A stretch of 34,488 nt of DNA from Clostridia bacterium. GTDB taxonomy: Bacteria > Bacillota > Clostridia > Christensenellales > Aristaeellaceae. Below are positions 1 through 7,049 of this stretch, piece after piece. The DNA is taken from contig JAFURI010000118.1 in NCBI GenBank assembly GCA_017471885.1, forward strand, positions 1-34,488. Reading direction: 5' to 3'. Each line of letters begins with the position of its first letter. Within the stretch, counting starts at the first letter, position 1. Below the pieces are notes generated by a model. That model saw only the letters and a list, made by a program, of their open reading frames with translations. It did no database searches and was not told the origin of the DNA. Made by a program: the position numbers and the translations under genes.

Positions 1-389
1 ATTCACGCTGGCGCTGCCGTCAGCGTACACCTCCACCGTCACGCTGCCGGAGCTGATCAGGTCATAACCCTCGTAGCTGCGGGCATTGGCGGTGTAAGGC
101 TGGCCCTCGGTAACAGTCACGGTTTCGCCTTCATTGATCACGCCGTCGTCGGACACATACTGGATGGCGATATCAGCGGTCTTCGGAGGCACATACGCCT
201 TCTGATACTGGAACACCACAGGGTTCACGTTGGCGCTGCCGTCAGAGTAGACCTCCACCGTCACGCTGCCGGTGCTGATCAGGTCATAACCCTCGTAGCT
301 GCGGGCATTGGCGGTATAGGGCTGGCCCTCGGTGACGGTCACAGTTTCGCTTTCATTAATCACGCCGTCGTCGGACACATACTGGATGG
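1..389 (-). repeat. Tandem 222-bp repeat within the surface protein gene
   Basis: Copy A (about 2-167, truncated by the window) and copy B (about 224-389) match with only scattered substitutions at a period of 222 bp, which is 74 codons. The near-identity at DNA level suggests recent duplication or gene conversion, and the array probably continues beyond the left edge. Confidence 0.9.
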
Positions 390-855
390 TCACGCTGGCC
401 ACGGCAGGTTCGGGCCGGGGCTGAGAAGGCGTATCCGCCTGAGTGGAAATGTACAGACTATAGGCGGCCACATTTGCGCCGGAGGCGTCCATGGCCAGAA
501 TGGTCACAGGCGTCACGCTGCCGTCGATGGTTCCGCCTGCGTCAGCAACGCCCGTCAGCACGTCGCCGTTGGGCGTGGTATAGGTATACTGACCGCCGGG
601 ATCCGTCACGGACAGAGTCATTCCCTGTGCCATGGCTTCAGGCGTAACCCTGACCCAATAGGCCGGCTGATCGCTCCAGCTGACAGGATAAGCCGCGGCA
701 GACACAGGATTTCCCGCGCCGTCGGTCCAGCTCAATGTCACGGCCAGACTCTGCCAGTCCGCCAGTGCCGGAAGGGTAAAGCTCCCCAGCAGCATCATCA
801 CCGTCAGCACAAGGGCCACAAGGCGCTGCCAGCGCTTTTCGCCTGCGTATGTCAT
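1..855 (-). CDS. Secreted repeat protein, MucBP-like repeats (5' part; C-terminus off window)
   Basis: 285 codons are visible and the frame is open to the window edge. The start at 855 has GGAGGAGG about 9 nt upstream and a sigma-A-type promoter 45-75 nt upstream. The N-terminus (MTYAGEKRWQRL, then a hydrophobic run ending in LPALA) is a Sec signal peptide of about 32 residues. Residues ~33-135 form an unrecognised beta-rich domain. Then come two near-identical 74-residue repeats (IQYVSDDGVINE..., YEGYDLIS, VEVY.DGSANVNPVVFQYQ). The pattern of a Y.d.dG start and a F.Y end is like MucBP or related surface-adhesin repeats. Family resemblance suggests a cell-surface or adhesion role; no anchor (LPXTG, SLH) is visible because the C-terminus is missing. 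The repeat family assignment is tentative; the signal peptide and repeats are clear. Confidence 0.8.
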   Translation of the reverse strand, partial: MTYAGEKRWQRLVALVLTVMMLLGSFTLPALADWQSLAVTLSWTDGAGNPVSAAAYPVSWSDQPAYWVRVTPEAMAQGMTLSVTDPGGQYTYTTPNGDVLTGVADAGGTIDGSVTPVTILAMDASGANVAAYSLYISTQADTPSQPRPEPAVASVTIQYVSDDGVINESETVTVTEGQPYTANARSYEGYDLISTGSVTVEVYSDGSANVNPVVFQYQKAYVPPKTADIAIQYVSDDGVINEGETVTVTEGQPYTANARSYEGYDLISSGSVTVEVYADGSASVN

Positions 856-898
856 GGATGAAAACCTCCTCCAAACAAGTTCATGATTGGTATCTATT

Positions 899-928
899 AT
901 TGTATAACGCGCCGGGCTCCCTTGTCAA
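899..928 (-). promoter_or_regulatory. Sigma-A promoter of the secreted repeat protein
   Basis: On the minus strand a perfect TTGACA (928-923), a 16-nt spacer and TATACA/TACAAT (906-899). Expected transcription start is near 893, giving a ~40-nt leader carrying GGAGGAGG. Confidence 0.75.
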
Positions 929-1041
929 TGAAGAGAGGCTGGCACATCGTGGCGATTTTGGTCGTCAGGCAGGAATTCCCCCTTCCCTGTCGAACCCTCC
1001 AAACAGTACGCCCGACATTGAATTACAAGGAGGCCTGCGCC

Positions 1042-1596
1042 ATGAACGATATCCAGCTGACCGAAACCTTCCTTTCCGGCGAAGTGGTTTTCCCCGGAAA
1101 GATCATCCGCCTTGAGCACTGGCAGGTAGCCCTGCCCAACGGTGAAAAGGCTCTGCGCGAGGTAGCCTGCCATCCCGGCGCATCCGCCGTGGTCGCCATT
1201 GACGACGAGGGGCAGATCATCCTGGTGCGCCAGCACCGTATCGCCGTGGGAAGGCTGACGCTGGAAATCCCCGCCGGCAAGCTGGACAGCGCTGACGAGG
1301 ATCCCTTCCTGTGCGCACAGCGCGAGCTCTCCGAGGAGACCGGCATGACCGCCTCCCACTGGCAAAAGCTCACCGTGCTGGAAACCACCCCTGGCTTCTG
1401 CAACGAGCGCATCCACCTGTACCTTGCCACGGGTCTGAGCCAGCACGAATCCCATCCCGATGAGGACGAGTTCGTGTCCGTGTCCCGCATGCCCCTGAAG
1501 GACGCCGTCGCCCGTGTGATGGACGGCACCTTCCGCGACGGCAAGACCGCTCTTGGCATCATGATGGCAGCCGCAGCAAAGGGTGTTTCTGCCTAA
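1042..1596 (+). CDS. Nudix hydrolase, ADP-ribose pyrophosphatase type
   Basis: 184 aa. The start at 1042 follows AAGGAGG at 1027-1033; an in-frame upstream extension exists but has no RBS. The protein shows the ADPRase-type arrangement: an N-terminal strand domain, then EIPAGKLD leading into the Nudix box with RELSEETGM (about residues 76-99), and PGFCNERIHLYLA after it. Family members hydrolyse ADP-ribose (and sometimes other nucleoside diphosphate derivatives) to AMP and ribose 5-phosphate in the cytoplasm. One oddity is an extra residue between the Nudix Gly and the first Glu (x6 instead of x5), or an Asp in place of that Glu. The RExxEE metal-binding core is intact, so activity is likely. 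No clear terminator follows. The substrate is inferred from family resemblance only. Confidence 0.9.
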   Translation: MNDIQLTETFLSGEVVFPGKIIRLEHWQVALPNGEKALREVACHPGASAVVAIDDEGQIILVRQHRIAVGRLTLEIPAGKLDSADEDPFLCAQRELSEETGMTASHWQKLTVLETTPGFCNERIHLYLATGLSQHESHPDEDEFVSVSRMPLKDAVARVMDGTFRDGKTALGIMMAAAAKGVSA

Positions 1597-1712
1597 TCAA
1601 CGAACCGGGCGCGTGTTTCCATCCCGTCCTTTGTGATCAATATTACAAAAATATTTCATTTTCGCACTGCAGGAGCGCATACCATTCTGTCAGGAAAGGA
1701 GCGTGACGTTCC

Positions 1713-1865
1713 GTGTCCTCCGGTTACAAGGTATTCCTGATTCTGATGACGCTGGTGCTGCTTTTGGGCATCGCCGTGCTGATCTATGGGCTGACCTATC
1801 CTTCCGCCCTGCCCCGGCTGACGCCCCGGGACGTGTACGCCTTCGGGTATATGAATCATGGGTGA
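1713..1865 (+). CDS. Small single-pass membrane protein, 50 aa
   Basis: Starts with GTG at 1713; GGAAAGGAG lies about 11 nt upstream. After MSSGYKVF a ~20-residue hydrophobic helix (LILMTLVLLLGIAVLIYGL, residues 9-27) is followed by a short polar tail ending FGYMNHG. Its stop codon overlaps the start of the following acetyltransferase by 8 nt (1858-1865). That overlap, and the lack of a good RBS for the downstream gene, suggests translational coupling. No family recognised. The size, clean RBS and overlap favour a real gene, but conservation cannot be judged from the sequence alone. Confidence 0.6.
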   Translation: MSSGYKVFLILMTLVLLLGIAVLIYGLTYPSALPRLTPRDVYAFGYMNHG

Positions 1866-2493
1866 CAAACGCGGGCTGCTCGGCGCGCTGTCCCTGCGGG
1901 AGCTGCTGACCCCGCCCCGCACCCCGGCCGATATCTTTTCCAACCTTCCCGTTTTGCAGACGGAGAGACTGACCCTGCGCCCCATGTCCATGCGGGACGC
2001 TGCGGATATCTACGCATACTCCCGTGATCCGGAAGTAGCGCGGCACGTGCTGTGGGACGCACACCAGTCGCTGAACGACAGCAAGGCCTATCTGCGCTAT
2101 ATCATGAAGCAGTACCGGGACGGCACGCCCTCCAGCTACGGCATGGTGCTGAATGCCACGGGCCGGCTGGTGGGCACCATCGGATTCATGTGGTACAGTC
2201 CGGAAAACCGCGCCGCCGAGGTGGGCTACAGCCTGGCCCGCAGCCTGTGGAACAACGGGCTGATGACCGAGGCCCTTCGCGCCGTGCTGGAGATGGGCTT
2301 TCTGGAATTGGATCTGCACCGGATCGAAGCACAGCACGAAACCGTGAACCCCTCCAGCGGACGTGTGATGCAAAAGTGCGGCATGAAGCACGAGGGCCGG
2401 CTGAGGGGCCGTGTGCTGAACAAGGGCCGCTATGTGGACGTGGAGCTTTACGCCATCCTCCGCGAGGACTGGGACAGACTCCGCCGTCCGTGA
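1858..2493 (+). CDS. GNAT family N-acetyltransferase, RimJ/RimL type
   Basis: 211 aa. The acetyltransferase domain begins at LQTERLTLRPMSMRDAADIY (about residues 35-54), the signature start of the RimJ/RimL group. It continues through VGTIGFMWYSPENRAAEVGYSL and the C-terminal HRIEAQHETVNPSSGRVMQKCGMKHEGRLR, which contains the acetyl-CoA binding region and the N.(S/A)S...K.GF-like motif. Family members transfer acetyl groups from acetyl-CoA to protein N-termini or small amines; the acceptor here is unknown. The ~34-residue N-terminal extension is longer than usual, so a later start is possible, but the 8-nt overlap with the upstream 50-aa gene supports 1858. A strong terminator follows 10 nt after the stop. 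Confidence 0.88.
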   Translation: MGDKRGLLGALSLRELLTPPRTPADIFSNLPVLQTERLTLRPMSMRDAADIYAYSRDPEVARHVLWDAHQSLNDSKAYLRYIMKQYRDGTPSSYGMVLNATGRLVGTIGFMWYSPENRAAEVGYSLARSLWNNGLMTEALRAVLEMGFLELDLHRIEAQHETVNPSSGRVMQKCGMKHEGRLRGRVLNKGRYVDVELYAILREDWDRLRRP

Positions 2494-2502
2494 CACGCGC
2501 AC

Positions 2503-2538
2503 AAAAGGATCCTTCCGAATAACGGAAGGATCCTTTTT
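2503..2538 (+). terminator. Intrinsic terminator, bidirectional
   Basis: AAAAGGATCCTTCCG (2503-2517), loop AATAA, perfect complement 2523-2537, followed by T-rich sequence. The A-run on the left makes it work in both directions, serving the acetyltransferase and the converging flavin reductase that ends at 2547. Confidence 0.92.
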
Positions 2539-2546
2539 ATCCCGGA

Positions 2547-3155
2547 TTACTTGTATTGCTTCATCCTGCGCTCGAAGACCTCGGGCCTTGCCACGGAGTA
2601 ACCGAAGAAGCCCAGCACCTCCGCCGTACGCTGATACACGCCGTGGTTGTAGGCGATCAGCCCCGCCTTTTCCAGATGCAGGGAACCGTCCTCCGCAAAG
2701 AGGTCGTCACGAACCTGCACACCTACCACCTCGCCGATGAACATATCATGGCTGCCCAGCTCCAGCACCTGACGCACCTTGCAGGCCAGATAGGCCGGAC
2801 ACTGGGCGATGGCGGGAGCATGCTCCAGATTCAGCGCGGGCATGGCGGTCAGGCCGCACTTTTCGAATTTGTCCATGTCCCTGCCGGACTTTACGCCGCA
2901 GAAGTCGCAGGCCTTCGCCGTGGCCTCATCCACCAGATTCACCACAAACTCGCCGGACTCGCTGATCAGCTGATGGCTGTAGCGACACTTGCGCACGCTG
3001 ACGGACACCATGGGCGGGTCGGAATTCACCGTACCTGCCCAGCCGATGGTGATGATATTGGGCTTGTCCTCCTCCTTCAGGCCCTTGCAGGATACCATTA
3101 CCGCAGGCACGGGGGCCAGCAGCGTGCAGGGGTCAAACGTACGAAACTTTTCCAT
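2547..3155 (-). CDS. Flavin reductase family protein (flavoredoxin-like)
   Basis: 202 aa. The chosen start (MEKFRTFDPCTLLAPVPAVMVSC) at 3155 has GGGAGAG upstream and follows the minus-strand promoter at 3192-3221. The open frame continues upstream to 3317, but that would cross the promoter. The sequence matches the FMN-binding split-barrel family (flavin reductase-like): PAVMVSC, NIITIGWAGTVNSDPPMVSVSV, SGEFVVNL, AKACDFCGVKSGRDMDKF, and the C-terminal AYNHGVYQRTAEVLGFFGYSV. These proteins bind FMN and are used in Clostridia for electron transfer or flavin reduction in the cytoplasm; the partner is not apparent here. It is transcribed divergently from an AEC permease, so the two may share regulation. 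Confidence 0.9.
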   Translation of the reverse strand: MEKFRTFDPCTLLAPVPAVMVSCKGLKEEDKPNIITIGWAGTVNSDPPMVSVSVRKCRYSHQLISESGEFVVNLVDEATAKACDFCGVKSGRDMDKFEKCGLTAMPALNLEHAPAIAQCPAYLACKVRQVLELGSHDMFIGEVVGVQVRDDLFAEDGSLHLEKAGLIAYNHGVYQRTAEVLGFFGYSVARPEVFERRMKQYK

Positions 3156-3172
3156 GCTTTTCTCTCCCGTTC

Positions 3173-3201
3173 TTGATGCATTACTGCAAATAGTGTACAA
3201 T
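3173..3201 (+). promoter_or_regulatory. Promoter of the AEC permease
   Basis: TTGATG (3173-3178), 17-nt spacer, TACAAT (3196-3201). The -10 element overlaps that of the divergent promoter. Confidence 0.65.
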
Positions 3202-3221
3202 AGACAGGCAGATCCTGTCAA
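3192..3221 (-). promoter_or_regulatory. Divergent promoter of the flavin reductase gene
   Basis: Minus-strand TTGACA (3221-3216), 18-nt spacer, TACACT (3197-3192). Its -10 overlaps the plus-strand TACAAT, so the two promoters should compete or be co-regulated. Confidence 0.55.
3203..3219. promoter_or_regulatory. Inverted repeat, candidate operator
   Basis: GACAGG-cagat-CCTGTC is a perfect 6-bp inverted repeat. It covers the expected +1 of the plus-strand promoter and most of the -35 element of the minus-strand promoter. Binding there would affect both genes. No regulator gene is adjacent. Confidence 0.35.
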
Positions 3222-3247
3222 GAAGACGGATAAGGAGTGTATCAACC

Positions 3248-4138
3248 ATGACTGTACTGATGCAGGTGCTGACGCTTTTCGCCCTGATGCTCTGCGGCCT
3301 GATCGCCGTGAAGACAAAGCTGATGGACGACCGGGCTATCGGCATGATCAATACCTTTCTGCTGAATTTCGCGCTGGTGGGCCTGATTATCGCCAAAATG
3401 CAGCAGGACGCCAGCCCTGAGCTGCTCCATGACCTGACGTGGATGTTCGTTCTTTCCTGCCTGTTCATGGTGCTGGGCGGCGTGGTGGCCGACCGTCTCT
3501 TTATCCGCGAAAGCCACGACCGGCGTGCGGTGCTGATCAGCCTGAGCATGATCAGCAACTGTGCGTACATGGGCTATCCGCTGATCACCTCCGTCATGGG
3601 CGGAGAAGCGCTGATCTACGCCGTGGTGTTCACAGCCGCGTTCAACCTTGTATCCTGGACGCTGTGCGCCTACTATTTCGGCGGCAGGGAAGCCATGCAG
3701 CCCCGCAAGCTCCTTCGCACGCCCACGCTGATTGCGGTGTTCATCGGCCTTGTGCTGTTCCTTACCGGATGGCGGCTGCCTCAGTTCATCAACAATGCGC
3801 TGGACGCGCTGGGCAACACCACCACGCCGCTGGCCATGTTCGTCATCGGCGCGCGGCTGATCACCCTCCGGCCCCGGCATCTCAGGGACAGGAACCTGCT
3901 CATCGCCTGCGCCCTGCGGCTTGTGATCCTTCCCGCCTCGGTGCTGCTCCTGCGTCTGACTCCCCTGTCCCCTGTGCTGATCAACGCGCTGTACCTGTGC
4001 GTGGCTATGCCCGGCGCCGCCATGACTGCCCTGCAGGCGGATCTCTACCATTGCAACACCGCTCTTGCGTCCCGTGCGGTCGCGCTGAGCACCGCCATGT
4101 CGCTGGTCACCATCCCCGTGATGGTGGCGCTGATGTGA
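3248..4138 (+). CDS. AEC family (auxin efflux carrier-type) permease
   Basis: 296 aa, start at 3248 after AAGGAG. Hydrophobic throughout with about ten predicted membrane segments in two halves. Conserved family features are SMISNCAYMGYPLITSVMGGEAL (about residues 98-120) and GNTTTPLAMFVIGARL in the second half, matching the Asn/Pro-rich crossover regions of AEC transporters (PF03547). Bacterial members export or import organic acids such as malate or malonate; the substrate cannot be read from the sequence. It diverges from a flavin reductase gene across a shared promoter region. No terminator is seen before the downstream metallophosphoesterase, 90 nt away. Confidence 0.9.
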   Translation: MTVLMQVLTLFALMLCGLIAVKTKLMDDRAIGMINTFLLNFALVGLIIAKMQQDASPELLHDLTWMFVLSCLFMVLGGVVADRLFIRESHDRRAVLISLSMISNCAYMGYPLITSVMGGEALIYAVVFTAAFNLVSWTLCAYYFGGREAMQPRKLLRTPTLIAVFIGLVLFLTGWRLPQFINNALDALGNTTTPLAMFVIGARLITLRPRHLRDRNLLIACALRLVILPASVLLLRLTPLSPVLINALYLCVAMPGAAMTALQADLYHCNTALASRAVALSTAMSLVTIPVMVALM

Positions 4139-4228
4139 TTGCTCCGCTGCAGCTTCATGATGCCGCTTTTCCTTCAGATTGCAACATTATCACCGGAACT
4201 GTCCGGATTTCCATAAAGGAGGTCTTCC

Positions 4229-5101
4229 ATGCGCTACCGGGGCCGTCACCGGAAAACCAACTACTCTGGCATCCTGCTGCGCGCAACCATGCTTGCGCTG
4301 CTGCTGTTTATGCTGATTTACCCCTTCTGGGAGCCGCATATGCTGCAGGTGGAGAGCGTGACCCTGACCCATGAGGATCTTCCTGCCGATATCGGCCAGC
4401 TGCGGATCGTATACCTCTCCGATATCCATCAGGGCTCCTTCTTCTCCCAGAAGCGTACCGACGAGCTGGCCAAGCGCGTCAACGCCCTCAACGCGGATCT
4501 GGTGCTGCTGGGCGGCGACTACGCCGAGGACAGCGACGGCGCGGTGGAGTTCTTCTCCAACCTGCCCAATCTGCACGCCCGCTACGGCGTGTACGCCGTT
4601 ATGGGCAACCATGATCGTACCGTACCGGAAAGCAATCTGCAGCTGATGAAGACCGTCATGGTTTCCCGGGGCGTGACCCCCGTGGTCAACGACGTGATTC
4701 CCGTGCGCATCGGCGCCAGCAACATCTACATCGCCGGCATTGACGACGTGAACACCGGCTGGCCGGATCTTTCCGGCGTAGCCTCCCGGGTCAGGGACAA
4801 GGATTACGTCATCTTCCTCTCCCACAGCCCGGAGATCGTCTCCGACGCGCTGAAGGCCGAGGATATGAACGGTCGCCGCAACTGGTTTGATCTGGGCCTG
4901 TACGGCCACACCCATGGCGGACAGATCGCGCTGGTGGGGCAGTATCTGGGGATCTCCAAGGTAGAGCCCCGCTATGAGCAGGGCTGGATTGTGGAAAACC
5001 GCATTGATATGCTCATCAGCCGGGGAGTAGGCACCTCGGTGCTGCCCGTCCGCATCGGGCGGCCTCCGCAGATTCATCTGATCACCGTGAAGTCCCGCTG
5101 A
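4229..5101 (+). CDS. Membrane-anchored metallophosphoesterase (YkuE-like)
   Basis: 290 aa, start at 4229 after AAAGGAGGT. One N-terminal membrane helix (residues ~14-33) places the catalytic domain outside the cytoplasmic membrane. All calcineurin-like metal motifs are present: DIH (65-67), GGDY (95-98), GNHD (126-129), the His of LSHSPE (199) and GHTHGGQ (226-232). This layout is that of the YkuE/YaeI-type phosphoesterases, some of which are linked to lipid or cell-wall metabolism; the substrate here is unknown. The stop codon (5099-5101) directly abuts the stop of the converging gene, leaving no room for a terminator. Confidence 0.92.
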   Translation: MRYRGRHRKTNYSGILLRATMLALLLFMLIYPFWEPHMLQVESVTLTHEDLPADIGQLRIVYLSDIHQGSFFSQKRTDELAKRVNALNADLVLLGGDYAEDSDGAVEFFSNLPNLHARYGVYAVMGNHDRTVPESNLQLMKTVMVSRGVTPVVNDVIPVRIGASNIYIAGIDDVNTGWPDLSGVASRVRDKDYVIFLSHSPEIVSDALKAEDMNGRRNWFDLGLYGHTHGGQIALVGQYLGISKVEPRYEQGWIVENRIDMLISRGVGTSVLPVRIGRPPQIHLITVKSR

Positions 5102-5485
5102 TCACCACACGCTGTTCCAGCTCAAACGGTTCAAATCGCCAATCCGCACGGCTTCCTCCTCCAGCTCCACACAGGCCTGCACGCAGCCGGCCCCATCCCT
5201 TTCGCTGACGCTCGCTTTCGCCCTGCGCAAAGCCAGCGTCAGCGCTTCTGTTTCCTCATGGTTGAGGATCACATGCAGCCACGCAGCCGTTTCCCGCCAG
5301 CTTTCCAGATAGGCCTGCGCCGTTTCCTCCGCCCGCTGCCATGAGCCCGCCTGCGCCAGCGTGCGTATCTCCGCCGCTGCGGACACATACCGTGCGCTGA
5401 TTTCATCCGAAGCCTGCGCGCACCACAGCCCCAGCGCCAGCGATACAATCAGCAGCGCCGATGCGATTGCCATGCTTGTCCGCAT
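5102..5485 (-). CDS. DUF4363 family protein
   Basis: 127 aa with an N-terminal hydrophobic segment (MAIASALLIVSLALGLWCA) and a helical, charged remainder containing SWQRAEETAQAYLESWRETAAWLHVILNHEE. This pattern is typical of DUF4363, which in Clostridia is commonly encoded directly after a DUF421 gene. Start at 5485 lies 1 nt after the upstream stop codon (TGGTAAAATG), so translation is probably coupled. Function is unknown; the protein is likely membrane-anchored with its domain outside the membrane. Confidence 0.85.
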   Translation of the reverse strand: MRTSMAIASALLIVSLALGLWCAQASDEISARYVSAAAEIRTLAQAGSWQRAEETAQAYLESWRETAAWLHVILNHEETEALTLALRRAKASVSERDGAGCVQACVELEEEAVRIGDLNRLSWNSVW

Positions 5486-5486
5486 T

Positions 5487-6209
5487 TTACCACCCCGCCT
5501 GCTTCTCCGTCATTACCTGACGGAGAAGCGTTTTTTCGCTCCCCTTGCCCTGACAAAGCAGCTGTCCGCCTGTATTCAGGCACATGAACAGTATTTTTTC
5601 CTCGTCCGCAAAGCCCAGCTCCCGCACCTGCCTGTGCAGCCATTCCCGGCTCAGTCCTCCGCGCTGAAGATTGCCGCTCTGTATTCTGCCGTCCAGAATC
5701 AGGGGCAGCGGCAGCCCCTCCGGCGGCGGCTTCAGCTGCATATCCTGCGGCGTTACGGGACGAAATCGCGATTTTGGGAACACCGTCACATGCCCCGCCG
5801 TTTCCAGCACCGCGGTACCCACCTCCGACGGATCCAGTATTCCGCCGCTGCGCAGCGCCTCCATCAGGTCGCTGAGGGTCATGGACTGCTTGCGCATCTG
5901 CTTTTCGCAGATCACGCCGTTGCGGATCAGCACCGTAGGCTTGCCGCAGATCACGCCCCTGATTCGCTCGCTGCGCATGCAGACTGCCGTCATGATCCCG
6001 TGGCAGACGATCAGCGCCGCCATGGGCAGCAGTCCGTAGAGCAGGGGCGTATCCGCGTCGTCTATGGGCGTGGCAGCCATTTCGGCGATCATGATGACCA
6101 CCACCATTTCGTAGGGCTGCAGCTGTCCTACCTGCCGCTTGCCCATCAGCCGCATGGACGTAACCGCCGCGGCAAAGAGTATCACCGAACGTATAAATAC
6201 AGTCAGCAT
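5487..6209 (-). CDS. DUF421 membrane protein (YetF/YdfR type)
   Basis: 240 aa. The start at 6209 (MLTVFIRSVILFAAAVTSMRLMGKRQ) has GGAGGAG at the right distance; the longer frame up to 6284 lacks an RBS. Three N-terminal membrane helices with the hallmark RLMGKRQVGQLQPYE are followed by a soluble DUF421 domain (GKPTVLIRNGVI, MRKQSMTLSDLMEALR). B. subtilis homologues such as YetF and YdfR are membrane proteins associated with spores or stress, without a known biochemical activity. It forms a two-gene unit with DUF4363. Confidence 0.9.
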   Translation of the reverse strand: MLTVFIRSVILFAAAVTSMRLMGKRQVGQLQPYEMVVVIMIAEMAATPIDDADTPLLYGLLPMAALIVCHGIMTAVCMRSERIRGVICGKPTVLIRNGVICEKQMRKQSMTLSDLMEALRSGGILDPSEVGTAVLETAGHVTVFPKSRFRPVTPQDMQLKPPPEGLPLPLILDGRIQSGNLQRGGLSREWLHRQVRELGFADEEKILFMCLNTGGQLLCQGKGSEKTLLRQVMTEKQAGW

Positions 6210-6293
6210 CGCTTTCTCCTCCGCTGCTATCCTGCCCGAAGGCATCGCATCCCATGCACAGAGGACAGAGCATGACAATTTCATCCCCCTGCC

Positions 6294-6322
6294 TTTTCAT
6301 TCGCCGCCGTATGTGCTATAAT
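6294..6322 (+). promoter_or_regulatory. Extended -10 promoter of the YbjN-like gene
   Basis: TTTTCA (6294-6299), 17-nt spacer, TGc-TATAAT (6314-6322), a perfect extended -10 with a weak -35. Confidence 0.75.
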
Positions 6323-6375
6323 GATGGTAACTGGTTTTCGCGTTTCCTGAAAAAATACATATGGAGGTACATCAC

Positions 6376-6909
6376 ATGCGCCGTATTCTTTCCCTGTTCC
6401 TGTGCATTGCCGTCCTTTTCTGCGTTTCCCCCGCCCTGGCTGACGATTCCGCCGCCCACCACACCGCCGTACTTGCCATGCTGGACGCCAACAACTACCG
6501 CTACACCCTGGCCGAGGGCGACAACGGCGTCAATGCAGAATTCACCATCAGCAGCAAGATGGAAGACGTCAACGTGTGGATCTTCTCCCACGACCTGTGC
6601 ATCCGCTACTACAGCGACTTCAATCAGGAAGTGCCTGCGGCCTACCGCGACGAGATGTCCCGTCTGCTGACCCTGATCAACAAGGATATAGACCGCGGTC
6701 TGTTCTACATGGATTACGAGACCGGTCTGATCGGTCACCGACTGGACGTGTATCTCTACGGCGTAACACCCTCCCAGCATCTGCTGGAGCAGGCGCTGTA
6801 CGTCACCGTCAACCGCGCCGAGCGTTATGGCGATCTGATCCTGAGCGTGATGGACGGCTCCTCCACCGCACAGGCAGCCTTTGCCGCCTACAAGGCCGCC
6901 CAGGAGTAA
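6376..6909 (+). CDS. Secreted YbjN-like protein
   Basis: 177 aa. The start chosen at 6376 sits 8 nt after GGAGG (6363-6367); the ATG at 6361 overlaps that RBS. A signal peptide (MRRILSLFLCIAVLFCVSPALA) ends near residue 22. The mature part (VLAMLDANNYRYT, INAEFTISS-like strand, VNVWIFSHDLCIRYYSDF, RLLTLINKDIDRGLFYMDYETGLIGHRL) follows the YbjN / type III chaperone-like fold pattern: two helices and a central sheet ending in a long helix. YbjN-like proteins are generally cytosolic, so the signal peptide is unusual. Function unknown. It is a monocistronic unit with its own promoter and terminator. Confidence 0.75.
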   Translation: MRRILSLFLCIAVLFCVSPALADDSAAHHTAVLAMLDANNYRYTLAEGDNGVNAEFTISSKMEDVNVWIFSHDLCIRYYSDFNQEVPAAYRDEMSRLLTLINKDIDRGLFYMDYETGLIGHRLDVYLYGVTPSQHLLEQALYVTVNRAERYGDLILSVMDGSSTAQAAFAAYKAAQE

Positions 6910-6930
6910 CCCTGTACCGTCGCATCTTCC

Positions 6931-6957
6931 GCCGCCCCGCGAGGGCGGCTTTTTTTC
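6931..6957 (+). terminator. Intrinsic terminator
   Basis: GCCGCCC (6931-6937), loop CGCGA, GGGCGGC (6943-6949), then a run of seven or more T. Confidence 0.92.
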
Positions 6958-6976
6958 TGCTCCCTCATCGTATTCC

Positions 6977-7005
6977 TTGCAGGTTTCGCGCCGATATGGT
7001 ACAAT
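6977..7005 (+). promoter_or_regulatory. Promoter of the ecfA1-to-pepT operon
   Basis: TTGCAG (6977-6982), 17-nt spacer, TGg-TACAAT (6997-7005). It lies between a terminator and ecfA1, and no further promoter or terminator is evident until after pepT. Confidence 0.75.
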
Positions 7006-7049
7006 AACGGATGGTATATTATGCTCTTTTCAAAGGAGTCGAAATCCTG

